64,000 bases of DNA from Lagopus muta (lineage: Eukaryota; Chordata; Aves; Galliformes; Phasianidae), in the NCBI RefSeq assembly GCF_023343835.1, contig NC_064435.1, positions 55,962,134 through 56,026,133 on the forward strand, given 5' to 3'. Under the pieces are notes generated by a model, which was given only the letters and a program-made list of their open reading frames with translations, was not told the DNA's origin and searched no databases. Below are positions 14,535 through 28,177 of this stretch, in pieces; the first letter of the stretch is position 1; every line of letters begins with the position of its first letter. The position numbers and the translations under genes are program-made.

Positions 14535-15170
14535 AGAATAAAATATAGTAGTTCAAATGGAAGAGATCCTACAAAGTTCATCAAGTTCAACTGCCTTATC
14601 ATTGCAGGGTTAAACAAAAGTTAAAACATTTTAATTATCCAAATGCCTCTTGAGCACTGACAGGCATGGACATCAACAACCTCTCTAGGAAGCCTGTTCC
14701 AGTGCTTGACCATCCTCACTGTAAAGAATTCTTTCCTGATGTCCACATAGTGGTTTTGTGCCATTCCCATCCTGCCACCAGGTACCAAGAGCAGAGCCCA
14801 GTACCTTCCTCTGTTTCCCATTCTCAGAGAGCTGTGGAGAGCAACAGAGTTGCCTCTTGGCCTTTTCTACATGCTGGACAACACAACTGTCCTAAGCCTC
14901 TTCTCACAAGGAAATGCCAACTAGTTGCCAGTCCTTTTTACCAGTCCTTTTGCCAACTTTATTGCCTTTCTCTGGATGTTTTCAAGGACTTCAACATCCT
15001 TTTTAGGTTCTGGAGTCTGGAGCTGAACACAATAATCAAAGTGAGGCTGCACCAAAGGTAAGTAGAGTGGGAGGATCACCTCCTCTGACTGGCTGTCCAT
15101 GCTGTGTTTAATGTGTTCCAAAATGTATTTTGCTCTCTCAGCTGTCAGGGCAAGATGGACATTTGGCCTA
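14535..15170 (-). mobile_element. CR1 LINE fragment with reverse-transcriptase C-terminal remnant
   Basis: The reverse complement reads through the CR1 3' UTR into the end of ORF2. The minus strand at 14921-15121 translates to a recognisable CR1 C-terminus (LVQPHFDYCVQ, then VLENIQRKAIKLAKGL). The octamer tail at the 14.5 kb end is eroded and stops are present upstream, so the copy is inactive. It ends close to an LTR-like element that starts at 15201. Confidence 0.88.
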
Positions 15171-15200
15171 CACGGGTATTATGAGACATCATGATACAAG

Positions 15201-15914
15201 TGTATTTCATTTCTGTAGCAAGGTTTTGGAAGTGTAGTACCACAAGGGTGGCATCTGTGAGAAGAGATCAGGGGCGGCCCCCACACTGGACAGATCTGAT
15301 TCCAGCCAGCTCTAAAATGGATGCACCAATGGTGAAGCTGTCAGCCAAGCTGGTAGCACCTCTTGTATTTAGGACAGGACAAAAACTACTGTGCAGCAGC
15401 TATAAGAAAAGGGAATGAGAAGAATTTGAGGGAAACATCTCTGCAGACCCCAAGCTAAGAAAAGGAAGAAGCACTTCATGTGCCAGAGAAGAGATCACAT
15501 TGAAGGAGACTGTTTTTGACAGCCTGTAAGACTGCAGCCCATAGAAGACCCCACACTCCACCAGGCAGTGTGCCCTAAGCAAACTGCAGCTCATGGAGAG
15601 CTCATGCAGGTGCAGGCCCAAGAAGAATTGCAGCCCACAGAGAATCACTACCAAAGCAGTGTGTTCCTGATGGACTGTATCTTGTGTATCTAGTTTAGGT
15701 TTTACTCTGAGTGTTCTACTCTGTTCTCAACTGACAATAAATTAAATTATTTTTCCCCCTATTGATCTCATTTAGCCTGTGTTGGTAAGCAACATCCCCG
15801 TTTTAACCTCAATGCAACATATTTTCCATCTTTCTCCCTATGTCTTGCTAAGGAGGGGGAGTGAGAAAGCAGCTCAGTGAGCACCTGTAAGCCAAACGCA
15901 GTCAACTCATCACA
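15201..15914 (+). mobile_element. Solo LTR-like element, family A, plus copy
   Basis: It starts TGTATT, contains CAAGGTTTTGG near the start, has repeated CTGCAGCCC/GCAGCTCATGG-type segments in the middle, and has AATAAA at 15736-15741. It ends near a CA at 15914. It shares ordered segments with the elements at 16426-17420 (opposite strand) and 50992-51390. The TG...CA ends plus the AATAAA signal suggest a solo LTR of an avian endogenous retrovirus. No viral gene is present. I saw no clear target duplication. Confidence 0.65.
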
Positions 15915-16425
15915 GTCATCTAGGGTGCAGGAAAATTTACATCCATTCAAGGAGTTAACATTGCTAATATGAATTAAATGTGTCTAACTTCAGTTCTGTG
16001 TTGCTGTAGAATCCAACTCCATCCTTGAGACAAAACTTCATACCCGTTTAGCTCTGGCAGGTCTGTGAAGAATTCTGTTCTTGCCTCATTAGAAATTATT
16101 TGGAATAGCAATCTTTGTCTCCTTTGAAAGCATCAGAAAATGTATAGCTAGTCCAAATCCAGCCATTGTGCACCAGTTCAGCATTACATTGTTCGCTTCC
16201 AGAATCCAAAGCTTTTATCAAAAAAGGTTTTATCTGTTACAGAAGTAGAGATAGCCTCACAAACCTTGCAATGGCAACCTCTGCTACTTTAAACATTGTA
16301 TTTTCAAGTATGACCTATCCCATTCATCTTAGTGGGTGCTAAATCAGATGTCCCTGAAAACACTCATTAAATGTCACTTCTTTCAGTCCTCATCAAAGCA
16401 AGTAGGAAAGGAGATGGAACATTCA

Positions 16426-17420
16426 TGTTGGTTTAACACTGATAGGTAGCTAAGCTCCACCACTTCATTCTCTCACTCTCCATTCTCAACAGGACAAGGG
16501 GAGAGAAAACAATGAGAAAAGTTCATGGGTTGAAATAAGGACAGGAAGATCACTCACCAATTACCATTGTGGGCAAAACAGGCAGCATAAGGAAGATTAA
16601 TGTAGTTTACTGCTTATGACTAACAGACTAGAGCAGTGAGAGATGAAAAACACCTTCCCTACTGATTCTGCCTCTTTTACCTTCTCTCCAAAACAGAGCA
16701 GGGGAATGTGAATGGAGGCTGTTCTCAGTTCATAACACTTCGTCTCTGCTGCTCCTTCAAGGTCACTTTGTGGGACCCCTGCTCCCCATGGGTCCCTCCC
16801 ACACATGCCATTCCTCCCAGACTGATCCTTCATGGGCTTCCCACATCTCTTCCAGCACTGCTCCAACTCTGCATCTCTCCCAGCATTGCTCCAACATGGT
16901 TCTGTACCACAGTGCCCACTCATCAGGCACTGCTCCACCCTGGGTTGTTCCTGTGGGGGTGCCCATGGAATGTGCCTCCTTCAGGCCTCTTCCACCACTG
17001 CCCTGCAAGCTGCTCTGTGGCTGCATGGGCAGAATTGCTCTGCATGGTGCCCATGGGCTGCAGGGGGATAGCCTGCTCCTCCGTGGGCCTCTTCTGGGCT
17101 GCAGAGAGCTGCTGCTGTATACCTGGAGCTCCTCCTGCCTCCTTTTGCACTGACCTTGGTGCAGGACTGTTTTCTCGCATCTCTCACTCCTCTCTCGCAG
17201 CTGCTGTTGCACAGCACTTTTCTTCTCCCTTTCATCTGCTCTCTCAGAGCACATCCAGCCCTACCCAGCCCTACCCATGGCTCAGCTCTGGCAGAGATGG
17301 ATCCGTATTGGAGCAGCTGGGGCTGGCTTTGTTCTGACATGGAGCCACAGCTGGGTTCTGCTCACAGGGATCACCCTGCAGCCTCCCACTACCAAAACCT
17401 TGTCACCTAAGCCCAATACA
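16426..17420 (-). mobile_element. Solo LTR-like element, family A, near-complete minus copy
   Basis: Read on the minus strand it starts TGTATTGGG at 17420, has GACAAGGTTTTGGTAG near the start, repeated CTGCAGCCCATGG-type segments in the middle, and a final part with GGTAATTGGTGAGTGATC. It ends CCAACA at 16426. It is about 995 bp, GC-richer than its flanks, and has no viral gene. Long open frames on both strands here come from base composition and repeat structure. Confidence 0.7.
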
Positions 17421-18344
17421 ATATTATCTGTTAAATATTTCCACAATCTACTGTGAATGAAAACTCATTTGGGCTGGATAAGAGCATCTAAAAATACTAG
17501 TATTTGTTTCTCCTTGCAAGCAGGCACTCATCCCACATCCAGTAAAGGTCTGTAGTCCTCAAAGGAATACAGAGGGGAAGCCACTGTGGAGAAATCAGCC
17601 AAGCCCAGGAGCCTGAGTAGATGTCACTGAAATATTTATGTGCTTTACTTCTACCAGCTTCACTGGAAGAAGAATTGAAACTGAATTTTCTGTCCTGATT
17701 TCAACCCTTGTCATACACTACTGTTCATTTCTCCTGTGTAGAAGACAAGAGTGATAACTTGATCTATGTGAAGGATCTTTATATGTATTTACATCATTTC
17801 TCTGTGAAACCACATATACATCTGATCATATACCTTGATTCAAGCAGAACTCTGAGAAACAGACCCAGGAAATGTTTCACTGTAAAGGGGCTCACATGGC
17901 CCAGGCTATTCCTTTCCCAAATACTGAGCATCAAACATACTCTATTGTATGTGACCACACAGAGAAATTATGACATCTCAAGGCACAGATGAGGAGATAC
18001 AAAAGAAGTCATTCCAATCAACTCATACTTTTCATTCAAGAGAATTGTTGAAACACTCAGAGCAAGAAAACAACTGTAAAATTTTAGATATTTTTATTTG
18101 GGACCACAAGGTAGACTTAGTGTTTTCCATTCTAATATTGAGGTCTTGGCAAGGGATTTCACATCTGAAATGCAATTAATGCATTGGACTGGACAACACT
18201 AAATTCAACAACATTAAAATTAAGGAAAAACAACAGAAGTCTGAAATACTTCTGCTCCATTAAAAAAAAAATAAAAAAAAAAAAGTGTTTTTAAAGTAAA
18301 ATAAATGGTATATTACAAATCATTCCTCTAGAAAATTGCTTTAT
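17421..18344. other. Intergenic, no gene recognised
   Basis: AT-rich sequence between a solo LTR and a mariner remnant, with an A-rich run at about 18262-18284. Nothing else is supported. Confidence 0.5.
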
Positions 18345-18940
18345 ATACATAGATTGCTCAAAATTAATGCCCCCCGTTTATTTCCTTGGAAACTACAACA
18401 GTCACAGCAAGCACAGTAGCACTAAATAACACTATTGGATAGAGCAAATTCTCAGCTTATAAAACCCTGTCTTTCAACATAGTCATCACCACAAGCTATG
18501 CACTTTTGTCAGCAATGAATAAGAACCTATATGCTATGCTCATAAAAATCTTCACAAGCAGAGAAGATCCCCTGTTTCACAGACGCTATGATGGTGCCAT
18601 TGCTAGGAAAGTGTTGCCCACTCAGTTCAACTTTCACTGTGCTCACATCCAGAAATACTTTGTCTCCATAAATGTTCAGCAAGCATCAATGAGTATCAAC
18701 AGATAATTTTTTTTCTCTGCACGGAGTAATTCAGTGACACATCTTTGTTCCATTCACATTTCCACATCAGACACCATTTTGTCAGAATATTCCTCTGCTG
18801 CCATCTGTCACACAGCAACAAAATGTGATGGAATACTGATGGAAAGGTTCTACTTCTACTATCACATCAACATCTGCCTCTACCATCATGTGCCAGCATA
18901 ATAAAATAGAAGGCACAGCTTTCAGAGCAGCCTCATATAT
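18345..18940 (-). mobile_element. Mariner DNA transposon, internally deleted copy with both terminal repeats
   Basis: On the minus strand, about 18485-18520 translates to QKCIACGGDYVE, matching the C-terminal signature of mariner transposases (W-KCI--GDYVE type). The left terminal repeat (about 18345-18382) and the right one (about 18903-18940, reverse complement) align with shared GCTGCTC/GATTGCTC and TGCC blocks, each next to TA, the mariner target. At about 600 bp the copy is roughly half the usual 1.2-1.3 kb, so most of the transposase, including the catalytic region, is missing. This fits the chicken mariner type (Galluhop). It is inactive. Confidence 0.75.
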
Positions 18941-21900
18941 GTGTGTGTGCATGAATATGTATATAACACACATTACATAACATGTAACCATTACATACAT
19001 ATATATATCAGATACATGAAAAGGAAATTAACATATATAAATATATATATAACCTGTTCTGAAGGTCTCAGTTGTAAAGAGATGGGCCTATGTTTTACCT
19101 GATACACACCAACTGTCTCCCTGAGCTTTCCTGTTCATGTACACAAACATTTGTAGGTCTGGAGCCATAGCACAGGGTGGGGGAGGAGTACCGAAAGCAT
19201 TTGGGAGCATTTATTTTCACAACTTTGTGCTTGTGATGTTCTTGAGTCAGTATAATTTTTGCTTTATTATGGTATGTCAGTATGATAACAAAAAGAATTT
19301 CAGTGCAGCTCTGTAGAGAGTGCTTTGCTACTGACATCTCTTTCAGATGTCAGCTCCATTCTGTAACAAAGGAGCTGATTCTAGAGATAAGGCTTGCAAG
19401 GACTGTAAAGCAGCTGGCATGTCTCTGTCATTTTTCAAGACCAAGGAGCATTCTTTGGTTTCTTTTATAGCTTTGCTTAAATGCAGCTTGTGACAATGGC
19501 AGGTGCATTTAAGGTAGTTACATCCTTTTGTCAGGATAGAACTTTCCACCATAGGCCAAACAAAATGACTCTTTCTGTCTTCATGTAGGAAAGAGGAAGC
19601 ATGACTGAGAACATAGTCATGTCACCAGACTTGAGGTTACTGAACAAAGAAAAAGAGAGTGTCCTGAGGCAGGGGAGCTGGAACAGGCCCTCACTCTCCC
19701 AAAATTATCATGTTCACCTTTCTCACAGCTACTGCCAAAGACACGTTATCTCCAAAAACATTCCAGTGCGGTGATAGTAAGTGGGGTTTATTCATGGAAG
19801 AACACCAAAATCAATGTGTCAAAGGTAATAGCTCTCCACGCAGTTTGTATGCTTACAATAGACTTTTTTTTCTTCTCAGTGTCTTTTCTTTTTTCTGCTT
19901 CTTAATATCTGAATGATTGTCTATAATCTACAATATATAGGATATAATGAACGTGGAGTTTAAGGCTACCTCAACACTGTGCATTCAGATCAGATCATGC
20001 TTATGGCTGCTGCACAATGAAAATCTACACTGTTCAGTTGCTATTATTAAGGAATTTTCTGCTCCCTGTTACGTAGTCCTAGGAACACACTAGTCAGAGT
20101 GAAGCCAGCTGCCTGTGCCAGGCAATGGAGAACCATGCTGCCAAACTGGTGAGTTACAGCTGTGAGCCAGCGGTTTCACCTTTTAAAATCAGTCTCAAGA
20201 AAACAAGAACTCAAGAAATAATGTAGTCCTAAACCAAAGCCAAAATAAACCATAAATGATTGCTATGATCCAAAACTGTACAAAAGTGGACTATAAAGAC
20301 AAAGCAACTGAAAGTAACGTATTGCTGTGAGTGTTTTTAAAGAAATAGTTCTTGGTGTGTTGAAAACTATGAACCCACATCATCACAGTTCAGTTGATGG
20401 CTGGCTGCTTACGCAATATAATTGTTTCTTTCTTCTCCTAAAAGGATTTTAGGTATATTATAACTTCCTTAAATGCAAACAAATACAAATAACTATGAAT
20501 AACATGCAAGTGTTACTTCCCAGAAACCACACAGCAGAGGAATGATTCTGCTACTTCCCAAATTTTTTTTGTTTTATTTTGTTTTATTTTCCAAATATAG
20601 AGTAGAAATTCTATGAAAATGCACCCAAACCAATACTGTTTTTCAAATCTGGAGAAGCTTTGTCTGTTTTTCTGCATTATGCAATCTTTACACTGGAAGA
20701 AAATCACTGCCAGGCATATCCCCTTTCCAACTGTTTCGTTCTGATAGTGTGTATCATCCTTTCATAGATCTTCCCCAGCTATAATCAGGCGAGTTACCTC
20801 AGAAGGACTCAACTGTTCTTTGCTAGTATCACATGGACTCTCACAGAGGGAAAACAAAAGAAAAACAAAACAAAAAAATCCACGGTAAGTTATGTTGGTA
20901 TGTTGTCATTTTATACAACTGAGTGGAAAAAAGATACAATTGAATTCCAATTCATTGAATTCATTTCATTCTAAATGCATCCCAGATCTTCAGTTTGTTT
21001 TAAAGCCTACATTTTTTGACTGGTGATGACACCTACACCCTTTAATCAATATTTTTACCAGCAATCAACATAAAATACAACTGCAGAGCCAGAAAATAAG
21101 AGGACATCACTGTATAAAAACAAACGTGCTTTGGAGTCAAGGCCCTTTGGGTTACAGTTCACTTCCATCCATCCATCCTATAGCTGGCCCATCTATAATC
21201 TTAGCCACAAAGAAATACTCTAAATCTTCATATACTGCTGCTGGTCTCCTATAAGATCTCCCTTCCTATGCATACACACAGACACCTACACAGTTTTTGA
21301 GTAAAAGTAACACTTTGCTCAATCTCTTCTCACTGTATCCTCATACAAACATGATCAGACTACGGGTAAAAATGTGTTTCACTTGAGCCTTGTCATTTGC
21401 AGAAACAGAAATATTTTAAGCACTATTTGCATATCTCTTGCAGTCTATGGAGAATGATTGGCAATGCATTAAGTTTCAACATTTGTACATTTTTAATAAT
21501 AAAAAGGCTATCTCATACAATGGGAAATAAAGAACACTTAAAGAATCACTGGGAGGTTTTTTGATTTTTTTTTTTTCTCCTGAATTTTTATTTTTTCTCA
21601 TCTCATTTGTAATATGCTATATATCTAAGCAAAGTGAATAGTTGATACTTATGCCTTCTTAAGCAGCCTGTGGCAGAGGATAAAACTCATCTTCACGGCT
21701 CTCTGATTCTGGTTACAGCTAATGGTCCACTGCTAATAGATTACACTCTCTTTTTGGAAGTCTATGCTCCCACACAGAAAAAAAAAATCATTAGGCAGAT
21801 AATTAAGATCTAAAATGTCAATTTACAATAGGGGATTATTACAAAGCATTTACTACTCAAATGCATTTCTACAAGCAGAAACATTTCTGCAGATCAAACG

Positions 21901-23090
21901 AGATAAAGATAAAAGAAAACTGTTTCTTAAAATTAGCTAATTTGGATGAACTGCTTTTTTATTCCATTGTTCAGCTTTGTGTGCACACATCCTGTAGATG
22001 ATAAGAAGCTAGAATACTTTGGTTTCTCAACAACCTGATATGAATAAAGAGAAAGAAAAATTAATAACTACAGTAAGTATTTGTTGCAATTTAAGACAAA
22101 AATAGAGTTGAAACTAAGTAGACACATAACAGAAGTCTTCATTTACATATATATGCACAGTTTTACAATACTGTAGGCTTCCCCCATATGTGGTTTTTGT
22201 TAATCCATTCTCCCTGAGTAGATGTGGGAGAAGAGTAGTCTTGTACAAATGTCTATAAAACGTGTCATATCATACTTGGGATTAATTGCACTCATTTGAC
22301 TTCACATTGTAATTCCTGTACTATATCTGGGGTTAGTAATTCTTCCTGCTTGTAGAAAAGGAGCAAAATGGTAAAGAAATGGTAAATAAGGTACAGGAAA
22401 AGACCTGTTTTTACTTTCCTGGTAAAGTTCACTTTATTTACTTTTATAGAAGCTATATTCTAACCTCAGTTTTTGCTGGCATTGATATCAAGAGGCGCTT
22501 CCCTATGAGCAGAGAGCAGTTGGTGACCATAACTTGCCAAATAAATTAAATGTATGTGAAAGGTACCAGCTGACAGCCTCAGGGCTGAAAATATTATTCT
22601 GTTACAATTTACAAAGAATTTTTACATTTAAAACTTAAATAAACATCAGAGTTTCAATAGTTCATTCTCTCTAGTGGAATACAGTTCCTTCTCATTTCCC
22701 TCTGAGTATCTATAAATTAAAAAAAAAAAACATTATTTTGGTCTAAAATAATATTAAATTTATTCTCAAAACATGCAATTTATGTTCTAATATTGCTTTC
22801 CCTATAACTGCTGATTACAAAACAAACAAAAAACCCACACTTTTGTTATCAGAGTCCTCTCATTTAAAACAAAACTCTTAAAAAGGCAAAGAACATAAGT
22901 TGAAATTTAATACAACTTTTCTTTGCATCTGTGCCATGAGACATTCTGCAAAATTTACCCTCTCTGCAATAGTCACCCATGGAATTAAAACATTTTTCTA
23001 ATCTCCTAGAACTTTGACACCTCACATCTATTTGAGCCTTCATGAATGGCAAACTCATCCTGGCATTGCAGGTATTATTATGTGTCCAAG
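18941..23090. other. Intergenic, no gene recognised
   Basis: AT-rich sequence with short TG and TA repeats just right of the mariner copy (about 18940-19055). No exon or transposon signature was recognised in the rest. Confidence 0.5.
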
Positions 23091-23868
23091 TGTAAGAGAT
23101 TATTCTTTTACATTATTGTCTCAAAGCTTGTTGGGGACACAGATGAACAAGTCCAACCAAATCATGGGCAAGGGTAGTGAAATCCTTTGTCTGAGGGACA
23201 CAGATGGACTAGGCCAGGGGCAAGGAAACAGAGATAGGCTGCAGCTTAATGGCCATGAAGTGGTCTTTTGTGCGGGCTTATCTCAAGGAAAATAGCCATC
23301 TCTGGAGGTGCTGCATAGGACTCTTACTCTAGCACCCAGGAATGCCACAAGCAGAAGAAAGATAAAAAGGGAACCTACAACCATGAGGATGAGATTTTCT
23401 GGCAATAGACGCCTCATGAAGAAGAGGAGGTTTCTGCCACGAGAAGCCTCACAACCTGCCTCTCTCCCTCCTGGACTCGCTCTGCGCTCTACCACAATGC
23501 TGAAGAAGAACAAAGGTGTCTGCCATCAGATTCCTCACTACGGAATTCCTGCATGCTGACAAACTCTCCTGGGCCTGCTGCCTGAGTCCTGCTGCTTCCT
23601 CCCAGATTGGCTCTGCAACTTCTTCCTGCTACCTACTTGCTGCCCAATGCCATCCACTGCTGCTGCGTTTGCCTCAGACCTCAGGCCTCATCAACGGGAC
23701 CGCTGCTGGATCCTGGTGCTGACCATCCCCACTTTACACAATTCTTGCTTCTTTCCTGTCTTTTCTATCACCCTCCTTCCCTTCCCCCATCTTCCCGATT
23801 AGGATTTATAATAAACTGGTTGGACCAACATTTGAACCGTTGTTTCTTAATCTCATGCCGGGTATACA
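23091..23868 (+). mobile_element. Solo LTR-like element, family B, plus copy
   Basis: It starts TGTAAGAG, has CTTGTTGGGGACAC near the start, TGAAGAAGAACAAAGG in the middle, AATAAA near 23811, and ends GGGTATACA. A highly similar copy lies in the opposite orientation at 49016-49870. TG...CA ends, the polyadenylation signal near the 3' end and a size of 778 bp fit a solo LTR of an avian endogenous retrovirus. No internal viral genes are present. Confidence 0.7.
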
Positions 23869-26800
23869 GATATTAAAGAGGTTTAGATAATTTTGTTTGT
23901 TTTTGCCCTATACAATATATGTAATCTTTTTTGTTGTTGTTTCTAAATGACACTTTAGTCAATCAAAAATAGCAATCTCACTCAGGCAATACACTTAAAA
24001 TCCATTTTAAAAAGTATGTAGGGGGTCTTTTTTTCTGAGCCACTCAGAACCCACAAGTAACAAGTTAACATTCGGTGACAAATTCGTGAACCAACTTCAT
24101 TGAATGATACAATGAAGAAATTATTGTTAAAAATATATAGAAAGTGAAAAGTGTCTGACACCTCACAATATTTTAATTTGGAAAAAAAGACTAGGCAGTA
24201 TATTTTGTCTACTCTTTGAGTAGAGGTAGGTAATGCCAAATAAAGTGCCATTAAAAATTAAAAAATTATATTGGTTTCTAGTGATGGTTAAGTAAATTCC
24301 TTACTATACTTAATGTAGATCTCCTATCTCAGAGATAGACAGTAACAACTATGGTTGTCTTTATTGTTAATTCAAATTTAGAGTATAAAACCAGCAAGAT
24401 GACTCTGTGAGAAACAGAAAAATTTAGCCTTCTTTGGAATAGAATTTCAAAACTTAAGATATTAGGACTTAAAAGTCATTTGGAAAATGAAAAGAGAACA
24501 AAAAAAAAAAATCTAGAATACAAGCTAGAATTTTGTTCTGAGCTTCCACACACCCTAGAGCAGAAGTAATTAAATTCCTATTGCATACTTATTGTTTTCA
24601 TCAGCTACAAAAATCAACACATGCATATACAGAGTCAATGAAAGGATAATTGCAAGTATCTTAAATCAAACCCTAAGCATCTGTGGCTGATACTGTTATA
24701 TGTTACGGCTGGTTGACTTGGTCTGATTTTAATAGCACAGATACCGCTGGTGGGTATTGGAGACTAGCTCACCCGCACAGGAAGCTTAGACATCTAACTT
24801 GCGTATATATAAGATAGAAGATTGCAAAACCACTTATTGCAGCAGAAACTGTGTCCATTCTGAAATAAAAAGCAATATATTTTCCTCTTAATTTCCTTAC
24901 CCATTTGATCTCAACCCTTGTTTATACAATTACTAGCCTTCATCTCCCCTCCCCATTCCCCCCGCCTTCCCTAAGTAAATACTGGCAGGATAGGACATCA
25001 AGGCTGCTATGCCAGTATTTAGCAAGGATAATATAAAGGAAATGACATTAAAATTCTTACATAACTCTCTATATTGAGTGCTTAAATTGAAAAGATGGCA
25101 GCTCCTCTCATACACTACTCACTGTTTAAACCTCATGATCTAGAGAGGTGCTTGCTTTTGAATACAGAGAAATAGTTGCACTTATCTAGATTTCAGCTTT
25201 CCAATTACCACTAATTTGACTTGGGTAATACCACACTTTCAAAGCTTCTAAGAATTTTCCTTGGCTTTGAAAGGCTTTAAGTTACTGAAAAAGTTCATAA
25301 AAAGTAAGCGTGAAATCCTGCAAAATGAAGTGCCATTAGCCTACAATTAAACTTTCTGGCTTATTGAGGATATATTCAAGGAAGAGTGAATTCTAATTTC
25401 AGAAATAATATACTTTGTCCCTGAATTTGTGGATGGAGAGCTTCTGCACAACAAAGATGCTACCATGTTCAGAACTCTCTACCAGAAAGATTTTAAAAAG
25501 AGACTGTGACTGAGATGGTCATTATTAATCTTTTTGTCTGGCTTTGCTATGTCTCTGATTATTTTTTTTATATTTCTTCTTCCTTGGGATTTGTTTTCCT
25601 TTATAATTCAATGATAACAGTTCATAACTATAATTACTGTGCTGGATTTTCTTTCTTTTTTGGGGGGAGAGAGGGGTATTACTGTAGCACAGCGAAGATG
25701 TGAACTAATAGAAATCTCAAGAAGCAAAAAGATGATGAAAATTGGTCTGCTATTTCTTGTGCTCTATATTTGTACACTTTGGTAATTTTTTAAACAAATT
25801 TACTTAGCATTCAGTAACTTAAAACACCTTTTCTTTTGTAGTATTGAATCCTTTGAAGCTAAATGAAGTGCAATTTATACACTAGGGAAATTTTTTTAGG
25901 CAGCAAATTTCATTAAATCCCAGAACAGAAAGAATTCAGGGATAGCAGCCCTGGTTTAATAAATATATTTGACTTTTCCAAGGATAATTGAAGAAAGTTA
26001 CACAGGGATATAGTTGACATTGTTCTGTTTAGACTTGTAAAACACAGCTTATGTTGCACAACAGAGAAAAGCCATTTTGAAAATAAAGTCTCTTGAGGTT
26101 ATAGGAGAAATAAGAAAAAGTGGAATGTGGCTAGAGGAAAGAAAATCTATTATTTATGCAGTAAACGTGGGCTAAAAGGCAGTCATTAGACCATATTTGT
26201 TATTTTTTGTAGCTCCCAAATCTGTTTAACAGTAAACTGTAGTGTTTGTAAAGAATATTAATTACTTTTTAAATCCCTGTAGAATATGTTAAACATTAGT
26301 AACCTAATTCTAGAGCCTGATGAAACTAGGTAATCAAAGATAGTGAATTGATTCATGCTGACAAGTGTCAATTTATCTCCTTTAAAAATTCCTATTTAAT
26401 ATATTTTCATAATATTTATGGTGAAAATTCCCAGTATTTTTACTACCTATCTTTAGCTGCTTAAGTTAAGAAAAAACAACCCCAAAACTAGTGTTAATGA
26501 CTGATGTAACTGTATAACAAATTGCCTGATGCCAGCCAGTGGTTGAAGTGTTGAATTACACTGAACTATCATATTTTCTTGTCTTTACACTAGCATGGAA
26601 CTAGAAAAAAAATAGACAAAAGTTTGAGATGGTAGACAAAAAAAAAAAGATGGAGCAGGAATGTACAGGAGTCCCTCTTCTTGAATAGAACAATATTTCA
26701 CAGTTCTTACATTGGTTTTAACTATATGCATGGTTTAGTTGAGCATAGTTTAATCTTGCTATTTTGACAAACTGGTTTTAAGCCACCTGTTTTTGAAGGA

Positions 26801-28144
26801 AGTCTGTGACTGGTTCAAGGGATCCTGAAAATAAATGCTTGATAAAGCATTTCAGCCTAAAGCCTGAAACACTGTGGGAACAGATGATGGAAGAATGAAA
26901 AGGTTAAATTGGGAATTGTTTCCTTGCCTTAACAACTAACATTCAGCTACTAAAACAAAGAGAGTTGCAGTGAATTAAAGTAAAAGACTTAATCCAAGGG
27001 CTTTCTTTCTTCCACATGATCTAATAAACATGGTATTTTAAATGTTTTTGTACCCACAGTAAAGTAACAGCAGGAATTATCTGGGGAATGAGTTTGTTAC
27101 ACGGGGATAGCATGTAGGTTAAAAGAGTGTGAAAGTTAAATCTGCAGTTTTTTTTCTGACAACCAAGTGCACTGGATGAATTGTACAAGGAAGTTCTGAA
27201 TAAATATCATAAAGTACGTTAACTCAACATTGTTTTTTGGCTTTTTCATTATTAGTCAGATAACTTAGCACAATATACTCCTTCAACAGGAACTTCAAGT
27301 TTTGAAACTATTAACAAAATATAATAGATACCTTACCATATATCAGGAGTAATTTGGCAACTGCCAGGCATCACTGAACCATAGATTAACATACCACTGT
27401 TGTGCCCAATGCCTTCTGAGCAATCCATTTCAATCTAGATTTTTTTCCACAAACACCTATTCTTTATTATAATAAAGACACTTCAGCTGCTTTACTCATT
27501 TGTTATTATTCTGTCTATAAGCATAACTCTGTTTCGTATTGACTTGAAGAGAAGTCGTAGTATGTCATCACAGATTTTTGAAAGCACACTAACATCCAGC
27601 TGTTTTGCAGGAGGGATTTTCTCTGTATGTGAAAACCAGCGACAAATCTGGAATGAGATTCTGGAACAATTTTCTCATTCTGTTACCTGTGGGGAGTGGT
27701 AGAATCAGAAAGGCAGTTGCAAATTTGTGGTTATAGGTGGCAACAGCCCATTTCTTCAACATGATCTCAACAGGGAGACCATTTCTGTTGAAGAGTAGTG
27801 TCTAGCTTCTCAAATGTTTGCTAGACAAAATATAGTGGGTAAGCAATTTTCATCATGTGCAGAGAATAAAAGATAGGCTTTTCCAGCTTGCCCATTGCTG
27901 AAATTCCACATTACTACTCCATCTCATGTAACTGTAAGCTGAAGAGAATTTTAATGCTTCTTCCACTGCTCCCACTATTCCCCTGTAGGATAACTAAAAA
28001 CACTAATAGCTTAGAAACTTTGATGTACTTCAGAAAGCAGTACAAAAATCAAAGATTATCTGACATTTCGGTATCGCTTTTCCCCCGAAATTTTATCCTG
28101 TCATACCAGGTCAAATGCTTGAAAAATTCTAGGAAGATGTACCC

Positions 28145-28177
<33 letters not shown>

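Noticed and set aside
16708-17340. Open frames of 100-209 codons on both strands
   Set aside because: They lie wholly in a solo LTR-like element and follow its repeated CTGCAGCCC-type segments.
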